From the NCBI RefSeq assembly GCF_046614695.1, contig NZ_JBKKHQ010000019.1:62001-126000 (forward strand): a stretch of DNA of 64,000 nucleotides, read 5' to 3'. The DNA is from Pokkaliibacter sp046614695. Lineage in GTDB: Bacteria > Pseudomonadota > Gammaproteobacteria > Pseudomonadales > Balneatricaceae. A program made the translations under genes and the position numbers. The notes beneath the pieces are model-generated. The model ran no database searches, had not been told where the DNA came from, and worked only from the letters and a program-made list of their open reading frames with translations. This document shows, one piece after another, positions 1 to 8,791 of this stretch; the first letter of the stretch is position 1, and each line of letters starts with the position of its first letter.

Positions 1-5
1 ACTCA

Positions 6-602
6 ATGATAGGCCTTGTCAGTGGTCTGCCGGATAAAGAGCTGACTCCGCAGCTGACGGATGCGCTGGCGGATGTGCAAAACTTCCAGTACGAGTGCAA
101 CGAGCAGCAATTCCACGAGGTGTTGGATATTAAAAAGCGGGCGTTGGAGGCGGGCCTGGACGGTGGTCGTATCATGCCGCAGTTCCGCACCCGCGATGCT
201 GATGATTTCACCCTGAGCCGTGCTTATTCCGCCATGGCCAACCTGCAGCGTCAGGCGCCACAGATTATCCCCGATTGCCTGATGCCTTCGTTGCACATGA
301 TTGAGAACGTGCAGCGGGCTGACATGGTGACGCGTAACCTTGCCGAGCAGGTTCAACTGCTCTCGACCGTCCCCATGGCGACGCTGATGGACCCGCAAAA
401 CCAGCAGGCAATGGCGCTCTCCTTTGCCCTGACCCGGGTGATGCTGGAACAGATGCCGGATAATGTCGCAGAAGTGCGGGACCGTGGGCTGGCGGAGGTA
501 AACCGCATGATGCACCAGTCCATCCCTGATGAACTTCGCCAGAGCGGCGAATTTGCGAATACCCTTCTCAATATTTTAGGGCAGTTCAACCTTACGCCCT
601 GA
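6..602 (+). CDS. Unrecognised protein, possibly truncated at the window edge
   Basis: I do not recognise this 198-residue protein. It is hydrophilic and mostly helix-forming, with no signal peptide, membrane segment or obvious motif. The reading frame is still open at base 3 just upstream of the ATG, so the true start may lie outside the window and the gene could be the 3' part of a longer one. Codon usage matches the GC-rich neighbours, and a strong terminator follows about 90 bases after the stop, which supports a real, separately transcribed gene. It could be a conserved hypothetical protein or an effector-like protein; nothing here decides. Confidence 0.6.
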   Translation: MIGLVSGLPDKELTPQLTDALADVQNFQYECNEQQFHEVLDIKKRALEAGLDGGRIMPQFRTRDADDFTLSRAYSAMANLQRQAPQIIPDCLMPSLHMIENVQRADMVTRNLAEQVQLLSTVPMATLMDPQNQQAMALSFALTRVMLEQMPDNVAEVRDRGLAEVNRMMHQSIPDELRQSGEFANTLLNILGQFNLTP

Positions 603-687
603 GGGCTGTAGCGCCTGAAAACATTAGCGATAGGGCCGTAACCCTGGGTTTTTTTAACCCTCGGGTCCTCTGGCTTTTCACTCTTTC

Positions 688-712
688 AACCCGGCTTAGG
701 CCGGGTTTTTTA
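688..712 (+). terminator. Rho-independent terminator
   Basis: An 8-bp perfect stem (AACCCGGC/GCCGGGTT) with a four-base loop is followed by a T-run. It ends transcription of the first gene and insulates the IclR operon. Confidence 0.85.
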
Positions 713-777
713 TTGCCTGCGATCTGGCATTGGGCATTGCCTGGCTACAACTTTGGTCATGGAATGTGCTGATATTT

Positions 778-810
778 CCATATATGGTGTTACGGCATCC
801 ATATATGGAT
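778..810. promoter_or_regulatory. Tandem CCATATATGG operators for the IclR-sulfatase-TRAP unit
   Basis: The 10-bp palindrome CCATATATGG occurs twice, at 778-787 and 799-808. The start-to-start spacing is 21 bp, two helical turns. The second copy extends to a 14-bp perfect palindrome (797-810). They lie 56-88 bases upstream of the GTG start of the IclR regulator. Inference: they are binding sites for that regulator, controlling itself and the downstream sulfatase and TRAP genes. Confidence 0.65.
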
Positions 811-865
811 TGATCTGCCTTTTGCTCTCCCACAAAATTCTCACCATGACAACGGAGTCGTAACC

Positions 866-1639
866 GTGAGTTCTGAGCCAGTAATAAAAACACTAAAGGT
901 GCTGGAGCTGCTGTCCGGGGAAATGAAACCCCTTAGCATGATGGATATTGCCCGCAAGAGTGATATCCCGCCTTCAACCCTCTCTCGCATCATGGCCACG
1001 CTGGAAGCAGCGGGGTATGTGCAGCGCAATGCCGGACGGGAATACCTCTCGTCGTTCGAGATTCGCAAAAGCCTGGGCTTGTCTCAGGCCTATGATGCGC
1101 AGCTCGAGTGGGCGCTGGAAGAGATCGTCGATGCCACCGAGCAGTCGGCGGAAGTGCTTCTCTACGAGAACAAACAACTGGTTTGGCATGCCAAACGCGA
1201 GCACAGCGAAATGGCGATCAAGCTGCGTGCCCACAAGGGTTTTCGCCGTACGATCCATGAGCTGGATGCGCCGTCGAGGCTGTTCCTCAGTGCTTACGGC
1301 TGGAATCACATTGTCCAGCATCTGGAAACCGATGCCTTCTTCACCACCGGGCTTGAGCGAACCTTTTTAAAGGCGCTGGAAACCCGTCAGCTGATCGATA
1401 GGGTTGATCCTGATCAGGTGGCCTTTGATGAAGTGGGTAACGTTCGCGGTGTTCGCCGCTTTGCCAAGCTGGTTCGTGATGTTCAGGGGCGCCCGTTGCA
1501 CCTGTTATGCATTGCTGAGCCGGCCATCCCCAAACTGGATATGCAGGCTCATATTCGTCATCACGTGGAGGTTCTCGACCGGGTCAGTGACCGACTGGGA
1601 GAAACCCTCCGCAAGCTCGCAGGGGAGCAAGCACCATGA
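866..1639 (+). CDS. IclR-family transcriptional regulator
   Basis: This 257-residue protein has the IclR layout: an N-terminal winged helix-turn-helix (residues about 5-65, recognition helix near PPSTLSRIMATL at 35-46) and a C-terminal effector-binding domain. The GTG start is chosen because an ACGGAG ribosome-binding site lies at 852-857 and the protein then begins just before the HTH, as usual for the family. The stop overlaps the sulfatase start by four bases (ATGA), so the two are translationally coupled. Inference: it senses the transported or desulfated compound and controls the operon through the tandem palindromes upstream. The ligand is unknown. Confidence 0.92.
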   Translation: MSSEPVIKTLKVLELLSGEMKPLSMMDIARKSDIPPSTLSRIMATLEAAGYVQRNAGREYLSSFEIRKSLGLSQAYDAQLEWALEEIVDATEQSAEVLLYENKQLVWHAKREHSEMAIKLRAHKGFRRTIHELDAPSRLFLSAYGWNHIVQHLETDAFFTTGLERTFLKALETRQLIDRVDPDQVAFDEVGNVRGVRRFAKLVRDVQGRPLHLLCIAEPAIPKLDMQAHIRHHVEVLDRVSDRLGETLRKLAGEQAP

Positions 1640-3144
1640 AGCCGAACATTCTCTTCATTATGGCGGATGATCACGCCTCAAAAGCGATCAGCTGTTACGG
1701 GCAGGGCATCAACCACACGCCGCATATTGACCGTATCGCCAATGAAGGGATGCGTTTGGATCACTGCTATGTGACCAATTCCATCTGTACCCCCAGCCGT
1801 GCCAGCATCCTTTGCGGTACCTATAACCACGTGAACGGCGTGGTGACGCTGGACTCCAAAATCAACAAACACCTGCCGAACGTTGCCAAGCATCTGCATA
1901 CCGATGGCTACCAGACGGCCATGATCGGCAAATGGCATTTGGGGGAAGGTTCTGACCATGAACCCTCCGGCTTTGATTTCTGGTCCGTCGTGCCAGGGCA
2001 GGGCGAGTACTTTGACCCTGAAATGATCGAGATGGGCGAGCATATTCGTGTGCCGGGTTATGCCACTGACATCATCACCGACAAATGTCTGGACTGGCTC
2101 AAAGCCCGTGATGAGAGCAAGCCATTCTTTATGATGTGCCACCACAAGGCGCCGCACCGTTCCTGGGAATACGACCGCAAGTACGAAGACCTCTACACCG
2201 AGGATGTGAGCCTGCCGGATACCTTTGAGGACGATTACAAAAACCGGGCGAAAGCCGCTGCCGCCGCGAAGATGAAAATCGACGGCGACATCACCTACTT
2301 TGATCTGGGGCTGGTGCAGCCCGAAGGCGGCAGCGAGATTGGCGAGCCTTCCTTCGTGGGTTCATCGGATCGCAAGATCCCGACGCCGAGCGATCTATCC
2401 ACCTTCAAGCTGATCGATAAAGACACCGGTGAAGTCTTCCGTTTTGAAACCCAGCAGCAACTGGCGCACTTCAAATACCAGCGTTATATCAAGCGTTACC
2501 TGCGCACCATTGCCTCGATTGATGACAACGTCGGCCGCATGCTGGATTACCTCGATGAAGAGGGCCTGACCGATAACACCATCGTCATTTACACCTCGGA
2601 TCAGGGCTTTTTCCTTGGCGAACACGGTTGGTTCGACAAGCGCTTCATGTACGAAGAATCCTTCCAGATGCCCTTTGTGATCCGCTATCCGAAGGCCATC
2701 AAGGCTGGCACGGTGTGCAGCGATATCGTCTGCAACGTCGACTTTGCCCCGACCTTCCTCGATTACGCCGGTAGCACCGTGCCCAACTACATGCAGGGCG
2801 CGAGTTTCCGCCCGCTGCTGGAAGGCAATACTCCTGCCGACTGGCCACAGGTGGCGTACCACCGCTACTGGATGCACCGCGACCAGCACCACAACGCCTA
2901 TGCCCACTACGGTGTGCGTAACCAGCGCTACAAGCTGATCTACTGGTACAACGACGGTTTTGATCTGCCCGGCACCAACCCCGGTGGCGAGAAGCCGGAG
3001 TGGGAACTGTTCGATTGCGAAAAAGACCCGCTGGAACTCTTTAACTGCTACAGCGATCCGGCCTATGCCGGGATCGTTCGCGAGCTGACGGATCTGCTCA
3101 ATTCCAAAATGCGCGAGATCGGTGACGTTCCGGCCCACGCCTGA
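1636..3144 (+). CDS. Type I (formylglycine) sulfatase
   Basis: Alkaline-phosphatase-superfamily sulfatase of 502 residues that hydrolyses a sulfate ester. Visible active-site features are metal ligands in ADD near residues 10-12, the modification motif CTPSR at 51-55 (Cys51 becomes formylglycine), K99 and H101 in GKWHLG, and D322-Q323 in TSDQG with K335 nearby. There is no signal peptide, so it should act in the cytoplasm on imported substrate. It sits between its IclR regulator (4-base overlap) and a TRAP transporter, which suggests uptake then desulfation. It does not look like choline sulfatase BetC in its N-terminal region, so the substrate is open. No formylglycine-generating enzyme gene is present in this window. 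Confidence 0.93.
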   Translation: MKPNILFIMADDHASKAISCYGQGINHTPHIDRIANEGMRLDHCYVTNSICTPSRASILCGTYNHVNGVVTLDSKINKHLPNVAKHLHTDGYQTAMIGKWHLGEGSDHEPSGFDFWSVVPGQGEYFDPEMIEMGEHIRVPGYATDIITDKCLDWLKARDESKPFFMMCHHKAPHRSWEYDRKYEDLYTEDVSLPDTFEDDYKNRAKAAAAAKMKIDGDITYFDLGLVQPEGGSEIGEPSFVGSSDRKIPTPSDLSTFKLIDKDTGEVFRFETQQQLAHFKYQRYIKRYLRTIASIDDNVGRMLDYLDEEGLTDNTIVIYTSDQGFFLGEHGWFDKRFMYEESFQMPFVIRYPKAIKAGTVCSDIVCNVDFAPTFLDYAGSTVPNYMQGASFRPLLEGNTPADWPQVAYHRYWMHRDQHHNAYAHYGVRNQRYKLIYWYNDGFDLPGTNPGGEKPEWELFDCEKDPLELFNCYSDPAYAGIVRELTDLLNSKMREIGDVPAHA

Positions 3145-3151
3145 TGCTGTG

Positions 3152-3176
3152 CTGCCCGGTCAGGACGGCCGGGCAG
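3152..3176 (+). promoter_or_regulatory. Intercistronic hairpin between sulfatase and dctP
   Basis: CTGCCCGG (3152-3159) pairs with CCGGGCAG (3169-3176). No T-run follows, so this is more likely an RNA stability or partial attenuation element than a full terminator. Confidence 0.5.
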
Positions 3177-3233
3177 AATGACACATACCCGGCGGCAGCG
3201 CCGCTTCTATAAATCCAAGAATGAGGTATTCCC

Positions 3234-4304
3234 ATGTCATATGAGTCCTATGAGATCGCCCCTGAACAGACTCGCACTCATACCGGTTTGCGCCGTCTGG
3301 GCAAAATCAGCCTGCTGTGTGCTGCCATGCTGGGTGCCAGCGCCAGTCAGGCTGCTGATTACAGCCTGATGATGGCAACCACGACTCCTGAAGGTTCGCC
3401 CTGGGGCTCGACCCTGAGCACCTTTGAAAAGCTGGCTGAGCAGTACACCAACAACAAGGTGGATATCAAAATCAGCTTTGGCGGCGCTCTGGGTAATGAC
3501 ACCCAGCTGCTGCAGAAAGCCCAACTGGGTTCCACCGTGCAGGGCGCGCAGTCTTCCGGCGCTCAGCTGGGTTCTGTGGTGCCGGTAATCCGTAGTTTTG
3601 ATGTGCCGTACATTGTCGATAACGTCGATGATGCCATGGGTATCTTCTACAAAGAGGGTCACCTGCAGGGCAAGCTGGTTGATGACCTGCAGGCGCTGAT
3701 GGCGAAGAAAAACCTGCGTCTCCTGTACGCAACGCCCTTTGAATTCCGTGGTCTGCTGACCAGCAAGCCTGTCGTTAAGCCTGCAGATATGGATGGCATG
3801 AAGTTCCGTGTGACCCCAAGCCGGGTTGAGCGCGGCATGATCAGTGATCTGGGCGCCGGTGCCAACACGCTGGGCATCTCAGAGGTCTACACCGCACTGC
3901 AGACCGGTACGGTCGATGGTCTGGCAATTCCGCCGATCACCGCGGTGTCCTTTGCGCTGCAGGAAGTGGGCAAGAACTTCAATATGCTGAACTTCCAGCC
4001 GCACCCTTCCTTTATGCTGGTGAATGCCCGTACCTGGAACAAGCTGCCCAAGGATGTTCAGGAACAGGTGCAGAAAGCGGCGGATGATGCGGTCGCCCAG
4101 ACCCGTGGCAACTTTGACAAGGCGCTGACCGACGCGATTGCCAAAATGAAAGCTAACGGTGTCACTGTCCATGAACCCAGTGCTGAAGAAAAAGCCGCCT
4201 TTGCGGCCAAAATTACGGATTCTGCAGTGAAAACCGCCACTGATGGCTTCAATGACGATGAAACTGCGTTCTTTGAAGCACTGAAAGCCTCCCTGAAAAA
4301 ATAA
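3234..4304 (+). CDS. dctP: TRAP transporter substrate-binding protein (DctP family)
   Basis: Periplasmic solute receptor of a TRAP transporter, 356 residues. It has an unusually long hydrophilic N-region, then a hydrophobic stretch and a signal-peptidase site after SASQA at residue 40. The mature domain follows the DctP pattern, including the conserved arginine in MKFRV (R192) that normally salt-bridges a substrate carboxylate. That favours an organic acid, and here possibly one also carrying a sulfate ester. The start follows a GAGG-like ribosome site about nine bases upstream. It is the first of three consecutive TRAP genes and shares a cluster with the sulfatase. Confidence 0.94.
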   Translation: MSYESYEIAPEQTRTHTGLRRLGKISLLCAAMLGASASQAADYSLMMATTTPEGSPWGSTLSTFEKLAEQYTNNKVDIKISFGGALGNDTQLLQKAQLGSTVQGAQSSGAQLGSVVPVIRSFDVPYIVDNVDDAMGIFYKEGHLQGKLVDDLQALMAKKNLRLLYATPFEFRGLLTSKPVVKPADMDGMKFRVTPSRVERGMISDLGAGANTLGISEVYTALQTGTVDGLAIPPITAVSFALQEVGKNFNMLNFQPHPSFMLVNARTWNKLPKDVQEQVQKAADDAVAQTRGNFDKALTDAIAKMKANGVTVHEPSAEEKAAFAAKITDSAVKTATDGFNDDETAFFEALKASLKK

Positions 4305-4325
4305 GCTACGCCCCTGAGGTACAAG

Positions 4326-4350
4326 CGGGGGCCGAACCATTCGGCTCTCG
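4326..4350 (+). promoter_or_regulatory. Intercistronic hairpin between dctP and dctQ
   Basis: GCCGAA (4331-4336) and TTCGGC (4340-4345) form a perfect stem extended by G-T and G-C pairs to 4326-4350. With no clean T-run it probably protects the dctP message or partly attenuates read-through, raising binding protein over membrane subunits. Confidence 0.5.
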
Positions 4351-4378
4351 TTGTTCTGCCTTGGCCCTGAGGTGAGTT

Positions 4379-4882
4379 ATGAGAGTATTACGCCTGCTAG
4401 AGCGCCGCTTCGAAGAGTTTCTGTGTTCTCTCATGATGGCGGGCATCGCCATTTTGCTGAACCTGGAAGTCATCCGCCGCTATGTATTCAATTCCCCCTC
4501 CTCATGGAGTGATGAGGTCTGCCGGACCCTGATGATCTGTATCGTGTTTATTGGTGTGCCCTGGGCTGTGAAAACCAATAGCCACGTCATCATTGACCTG
4601 ATCCCGGTATCGAATCGCAAACTGCGCGGCTTTTTTGAGATTCTCTCGAAAATCATCTTCATGGTGTTCTGCGGCTTCTTTATTACTTCCTCTGTTTCTG
4701 CCATCGAATTTCACCACATGCTTGGCTCCGAGACGGAAGGCTTACAGCTGCCGTACTGGATTATGCTGATGGTGCTGCCACTGAGTTTTGGCCTGACGAT
4801 TCTGCGACTGCTGCAAAGCATCGTGGAGAGCTATCGCCACACCATGCAAACGCCTGCGTCTGATGCGGAGGTGCAGCCATGA
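4379..4882 (+). CDS. dctQ: TRAP transporter small membrane subunit (DctQ family)
   Basis: A 167-residue inner-membrane protein with four predicted membrane segments (about residues 15-35, 50-70, 85-110 and 125-150), the normal DctQ size and topology. The region around SPSSWSDEVCRTLMI matches the family pattern of a W-x-E/D-E-R/C segment before the second helix. A GAGGTGAG ribosome site lies just upstream. The stop overlaps the dctM start by four bases. It partners DctM in the sodium-driven permease that accepts substrate from DctP. Confidence 0.92.
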   Translation: MRVLRLLERRFEEFLCSLMMAGIAILLNLEVIRRYVFNSPSSWSDEVCRTLMICIVFIGVPWAVKTNSHVIIDLIPVSNRKLRGFFEILSKIIFMVFCGFFITSSVSAIEFHHMLGSETEGLQLPYWIMLMVLPLSFGLTILRLLQSIVESYRHTMQTPASDAEVQP

Positions 4883-6156
4883 GCGAGTTGCAGGTTGGCC
4901 TGATCGTCCTGTTGTTCTTTGTCCTGATTTTCTCGCTGGTGCCCGTTTCGATTGCCCTGGGCGCCGTGCTGCTGGTGGCGTTTTATGCCATGGGCCTGGA
5001 TACCATCGATATGGCGCTGGATGCCTATCAGTCTCTCGACAGCTTCCCGCTGCTGGCGATTCCGATGTTCGTGCTGGCCGGAACGCTGATGTCCACTGGC
5101 GGTGTGGCCAAGCGTATTCTCAATCTGGCCGATGAGTGGGTCGGGCATTTGCCGGGCGGTCTGGCGATTGTCACGGTGTTTGCCTCGGTTCTGTTCGGCG
5201 GCTTGTCTGGCTCAGCGCCGGCAACCGTGGCGGCCATTGGTTCGATTACTATTCCTGAGATGATTCGTCAGGGCTATTCCCGTGGCTTTGCTGCCGGTAT
5301 TACGGCCTGTGCGGGTGTCATCGCCATTATCATTCCGCCTTCGAACCCGATGATCATTTATGCCGTGACCCAGCCCGGCACTTCGGTATCGTCCATGTTC
5401 CTCGGCGGCATTCTGCCAGGCATTCTTTTTGCGATTGGCATCATGGTGCCTGCCTATCTGGTCTCGAAGAAGAATAACTGGGGCGGACAGCGTGAGAAGG
5501 GCTCCAAAGCCTCGCGCTGGAAGGCGCTGACGGATGCCAAGTGGGCAATCCTGACGCCGGTCATCATCCTCGGTGGTATCTATTCCGGCATCTTTACCCC
5601 CACGGAGTCGGCGGCAATTGCTTCTCTGTATGCCTTTATCATCGGCACCTTCGTGCACAAGGAAATTCGTTTGCGCGACATGTACAAGGTCTTCTCCAGC
5701 TCGGCGCTGATGACCGTTGTTGCCATGTTCCTGATTCCCTTTGCGGTGGCACTGGGCAAGTTTCTCTCTGCCCAGCAGGTGCCGGAGGCCATGGCGGCGA
5801 TTATTTCCAGCGGTGTCACCGGCAAGACCCTGACGCTGCTGGCGGTGATTGCCTTGCTGCTGTTTGTCGGCTGCTTTATGGATACTCTGGCATCCATCAT
5901 CGTTCTGACGCCGCTGCTGTATCCGCTGCTACAACCCTACGGCATTGATCCTTACCACTTCGGCATGATTCTGATCATCGGCCTGGGGATTGGCTTTGTG
6001 ACGCCGCCGCTGGGAGGCAACCTCTTTATCGCCAACCAGATAAGTCAGACCTCGGTGCAGCGCGTATTTATCGGCGCCTTCCCCATGGTGCTGGGGATGA
6101 TCATCGCGTTACTGCTGATCACCTTTATTCCCGAGATCACTACCGTTTTCCTCTGA
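4879..6156 (+). CDS. dctM: TRAP transporter large permease subunit (DctM family)
   Basis: A 425-residue polytopic protein with about twelve membrane segments, standard for DctM. The family stretches around LFGGLSGSAPATVAA, the GVIAIIIPPSNPMIIY region and the C-terminal FVTPPLGGNLF region are present. It forms the sodium-coupled transport channel with DctQ. It is translationally coupled to dctQ and is the last gene of the operon, followed 24 bases later by a strong terminator. Confidence 0.95.
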   Translation: MSELQVGLIVLLFFVLIFSLVPVSIALGAVLLVAFYAMGLDTIDMALDAYQSLDSFPLLAIPMFVLAGTLMSTGGVAKRILNLADEWVGHLPGGLAIVTVFASVLFGGLSGSAPATVAAIGSITIPEMIRQGYSRGFAAGITACAGVIAIIIPPSNPMIIYAVTQPGTSVSSMFLGGILPGILFAIGIMVPAYLVSKKNNWGGQREKGSKASRWKALTDAKWAILTPVIILGGIYSGIFTPTESAAIASLYAFIIGTFVHKEIRLRDMYKVFSSSALMTVVAMFLIPFAVALGKFLSAQQVPEAMAAIISSGVTGKTLTLLAVIALLLFVGCFMDTLASIIVLTPLLYPLLQPYGIDPYHFGMILIIGLGIGFVTPPLGGNLFIANQISQTSVQRVFIGAFPMVLGMIIALLLITFIPEITTVFL

Positions 6157-6180
6157 ACAAACCTCGTCAGAGAAAAGCAA

Positions 6181-6208
6181 AAGAGCAGCCAATGGCTGCT
6201 CTTTTTTT
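6181..6208. terminator. Bidirectional terminator between dctM and LysR gene
   Basis: A 10-bp perfect stem (AAGAGCAGCC/GGCTGCTCTT, loop AAT) is flanked by A-rich and T-rich sides, so it can serve both converging genes. A nearly identical element occurs at 8792-8819. Confidence 0.88.
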
Positions 6209-6247
6209 ACCTGCGTCGTGGACGCTTATCCAACTATTAGCCGATGC

Positions 6248-7171
6248 CTAAGGCGAAAAGCCGGAGGTTGGCTGCGTTGCCAGTTCTTGTAGCATCTTGA
6301 TGACCGCTCGAACTTTCGGTTGTATGAAGTGTGTTTTGGGCCAGACCGCATGAATAGGCATTTCTCCCCCGGCAAAGTCATCCAGTAATTGCACCAGCCT
6401 GCCATTGGCAAGATCGTCGTTCACGAGCCAGGTCGGCATCTGCATAACGCCTGCGCCAGCGATTCCGGCTGCCAGCATGGCTTCCCCATCGCTGAATTCG
6501 TGACGAATACGAATTTCCTGTTGTAGCGCACGGCCATCCTGCGCTCGCAATAACCAGGTCTGTCGGGGTGAGCGGCGCGCGCCGATAATACAGTCATGAT
6601 GCATGAGTGCCTGAGGCTGGGTGATGGGGCCGTGTTTTTCCAGATAGTCGGGAGATGCGCAAATGACCAGCCTCTGCGTTCCCAAATGTCTTGCGACCAG
6701 GTTGGCATCATCACCCAAGTCACCAATCCGAACGGCCAGATCATAGCCTTCCTGTACCAGATCCAGTGTGCGCTCTGTAAAGGATACGGAGAGATCGAGC
6801 CTGTCGTGGCGATTTGCCATCGCCAGCAGAGCAGTAAGTACATGGCGTCGGCCAAACGCTCCGGGCAAACTCAAATGCACTCGCCCTTGGGGTGTTTTGT
6901 CTTTGGGGGCTAGCCCATATTCTGCCAAATCCAACTCGGTCAGAGCGCGATGACATGCGGCAAGATAGGCTTCTCCTTCAGAGGTCAGTGTTAAACGACG
7001 TGTCGTCCGATGCAGAAGTTTTAACTCAAGCCGCGTTTCCAGTCGCGTTACGCTTTTGGCCACGCCCGAAGGCGTCATCTCCAGTTCATCGGCCGCGGCG
7101 GTGAAACTGCCAGTCCTCGCCGTCGCCATAAAAGCTTCTATCCCTGAAAAGCGATCCGGTAGTGCTTTCAT
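6248..7171 (-). CDS. LysR-family transcriptional regulator
   Basis: LysR regulator of 307 residues with an N-terminal HTH (pattern RTGSFTAAADELEMTPSGVAKSV) and a C-terminal substrate-binding fold. The frame is open upstream to 7264, but the ATG at 7171 is preferred: ACAGGAC lies just upstream of it, and the protein then starts about nine residues before the HTH as in relatives. The subfamily with a QGRVHLSLPGAFGRRH linker often regulates a divergent oxidoreductase gene. Here it diverges from a SnoaL-like/flavin oxidoreductase pair, its likely target. Confidence 0.9.
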   Translation of the reverse strand: MKALPDRFSGIEAFMATARTGSFTAAADELEMTPSGVAKSVTRLETRLELKLLHRTTRRLTLTSEGEAYLAACHRALTELDLAEYGLAPKDKTPQGRVHLSLPGAFGRRHVLTALLAMANRHDRLDLSVSFTERTLDLVQEGYDLAVRIGDLGDDANLVARHLGTQRLVICASPDYLEKHGPITQPQALMHHDCIIGARRSPRQTWLLRAQDGRALQQEIRIRHEFSDGEAMLAAGIAGAGVMQMPTWLVNDDLANGRLVQLLDDFAGGEMPIHAVWPKTHFIQPKVRAVIKMLQELATQPTSGFSP

Positions 7172-7324
7172 TTTGTCCTGTGATTCCTGAATGTTTTGAG
7201 TAGAGGCTAAATTATCTTTTGTTTGAATGGGAATAAAGTAAGGCATCTTATCCCTGTCGCCCACTGACGTGATTCTGACTGGGGGCAGGGATCATCAACA
7301 AACGTCATGCATAGGAGGTAACCC

Positions 7325-7771
7325 ATGAACGCCAGACTTGATGCCTTAATCGATCGCGAGGAAATCCGTGAGCTCAGAGTGCGTTATTCACACTGCCTGG
7401 ATAGCGGTAACATGGATGAGCTTGGGCAGATTTTTGCACCTGATGCACAGGTGGAAGTCACGGTTGGCAAGATGGAAGGCATTGATGCCATTCGCGCAGG
7501 ACTGGAGGACGCTTTTGCGCTCTTCGACCGTGATGAACGTGGTTACTATCCCTTTATGCACGCGGTGAGTAATCATTCGATTCAACTGACAGGTCCGGAC
7601 ACCGCGGTGGGTCGTTGTTATCTGATCGACTTTGAAACCGCTTCCAAGCCTGATCCAAACCCGCTGTTGTTGCTGGGTCTCTATGTCGATGAGTACCAGC
7701 GTATTGAAGGTGCCTGGCGGATTACTCACAGCAGGCTGGATGTGGTGTGGCCCAACACCGCAGGGGAGTGA
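7325..7771 (+). CDS. SnoaL-like (NTF2-fold) protein
   Basis: A 148-residue protein with the SnoaL/NTF2-like pattern: an N-terminal helix DREEIRELRVRYSHCLDSG, a D-x-L-x-x-I-F-A-P-D-A motif near 31-41, and a cone-shaped beta-sheet ending in WRITHSRLDVVW. Relatives act as polyketide cyclases, dehydratases or ketosteroid-isomerase-like enzymes on small hydrophobic substrates. A strong AGGAGGT ribosome site precedes the ATG. The stop is three bases from the next gene, so the two are co-transcribed. The substrate is unknown. Confidence 0.82.
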   Translation: MNARLDALIDREEIRELRVRYSHCLDSGNMDELGQIFAPDAQVEVTVGKMEGIDAIRAGLEDAFALFDRDERGYYPFMHAVSNHSIQLTGPDTAVGRCYLIDFETASKPDPNPLLLLGLYVDEYQRIEGAWRITHSRLDVVWPNTAGE

Positions 7772-7774
7772 GGC

Positions 7775-8788
7775 ATGTGCAAGGCTCTAAAAATTAGTCT
7801 TCTTGACTATTCGCCTGTGGATGAGGGGCAAACCGCAACTGAAGCACTGGCATCTACCGTTCGACTTGCACAGCAGGCCGAAGCACAGGGCTTCTCACGT
7901 TATTGGGTATCCGAGCACCACGGCATGCCTGCCACGGTGAGCAATTCACCTGAAATTCTTATGACTCGTATTGCCGCCGCTACCAAGACTATTCGCGTCG
8001 GTTCAGGTGGCGTACTGCTGCCTAATTACAGCAGTCTTAAACTGGCTGAAAACTATCTGCTGCTGGAGGCATTGTTTCCCGGACGGGTGGATCTCGGCTT
8101 TGGTCGTGCCCCCGGGGCGGATCAGCGCACGAGTGCTGCGCTGAATGATGAAAAGCGGCGTTCTTTACCGTACACCCAAAAAGTGGCGGACCTGCTGGGT
8201 TTTATCACCGGCCAGCATGAGCATGGCTCTCAGTATGAGGGGATGAAAGCGCATCCCGAGAGTGCACATAAACCACAGCCTTTTGTCCTGGGCGCTTCTG
8301 GCTCCACGTCTCAGACGGCGGCGAAAGCAGGCATCGGTTTCACCTTTGCTCATTTCATTAATCCGAGTGATGATGGCCCGCTGGCTGCACAAGCCTATCG
8401 TGAGGCTTTCCAGCCAACAGGATTTGCACCTGAGCCGCACGTTGTGACTGCTGTCTTTGTCGCCATAGGTGACACACAGGAGGAAGCGGAGCGTTATGCC
8501 GCTGCCTTTCATTTATGGCTGATGTATGCCGAAAGCGGCTCTCCTTTTGAACGGGTGCCGTCACTGACGACGACGGCTGATCATCAATGGTCTGTCAGTG
8601 AGTTGGCGGTACGTCAGCGAAATGAAGGGCGCCTCATTTACGGAACCGCGCCAGAGGTTGTTGTCAGACTTCGTGATCTTGCTGGGGCTTATGGCACGGA
8701 CGAGGTGATGATCAATCTGATGATGCCGCAGGCAACCGCGCGGGAGAAAGCGCTCAGTGCGATCAGCGAGGCGCTGAAAACCGCCTGA
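7775..8788 (+). CDS. LLM-class (luciferase-like) flavin-dependent oxidoreductase
   Basis: A 337-residue protein of the bacterial luciferase/alkanal monooxygenase superfamily (group 1 type). Visible features are the N-terminal LSLLDYSPV-like strand, the RYWVSEHHGMP motif near residues 42-52, the GSGGVLLPNYSSLKLAE segment and the RVDLGFGRAPG motif. These belong to the TIM barrel that binds reduced FMN/F420-type flavin. It probably oxygenates or oxidises a small organic compound, together with the SnoaL-like partner three bases upstream. LysR control from the divergent gene is inferred. Confidence 0.9.
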   Translation: MCKALKISLLDYSPVDEGQTATEALASTVRLAQQAEAQGFSRYWVSEHHGMPATVSNSPEILMTRIAAATKTIRVGSGGVLLPNYSSLKLAENYLLLEALFPGRVDLGFGRAPGADQRTSAALNDEKRRSLPYTQKVADLLGFITGQHEHGSQYEGMKAHPESAHKPQPFVLGASGSTSQTAAKAGIGFTFAHFINPSDDGPLAAQAYREAFQPTGFAPEPHVVTAVFVAIGDTQEEAERYAAAFHLWLMYAESGSPFERVPSLTTTADHQWSVSELAVRQRNEGRLIYGTAPEVVVRLRDLAGAYGTDEVMINLMMPQATAREKALSAISEALKTA

Positions 8789-8791
8789 AAA

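Noticed and set aside
1636..3144. Assignment of the sulfatase as choline sulfatase BetC, given a BetT-like gene in the window
   Set aside because: The N-terminal region does not follow the BetC pattern and the two loci are 14 kb apart with separate regulators.
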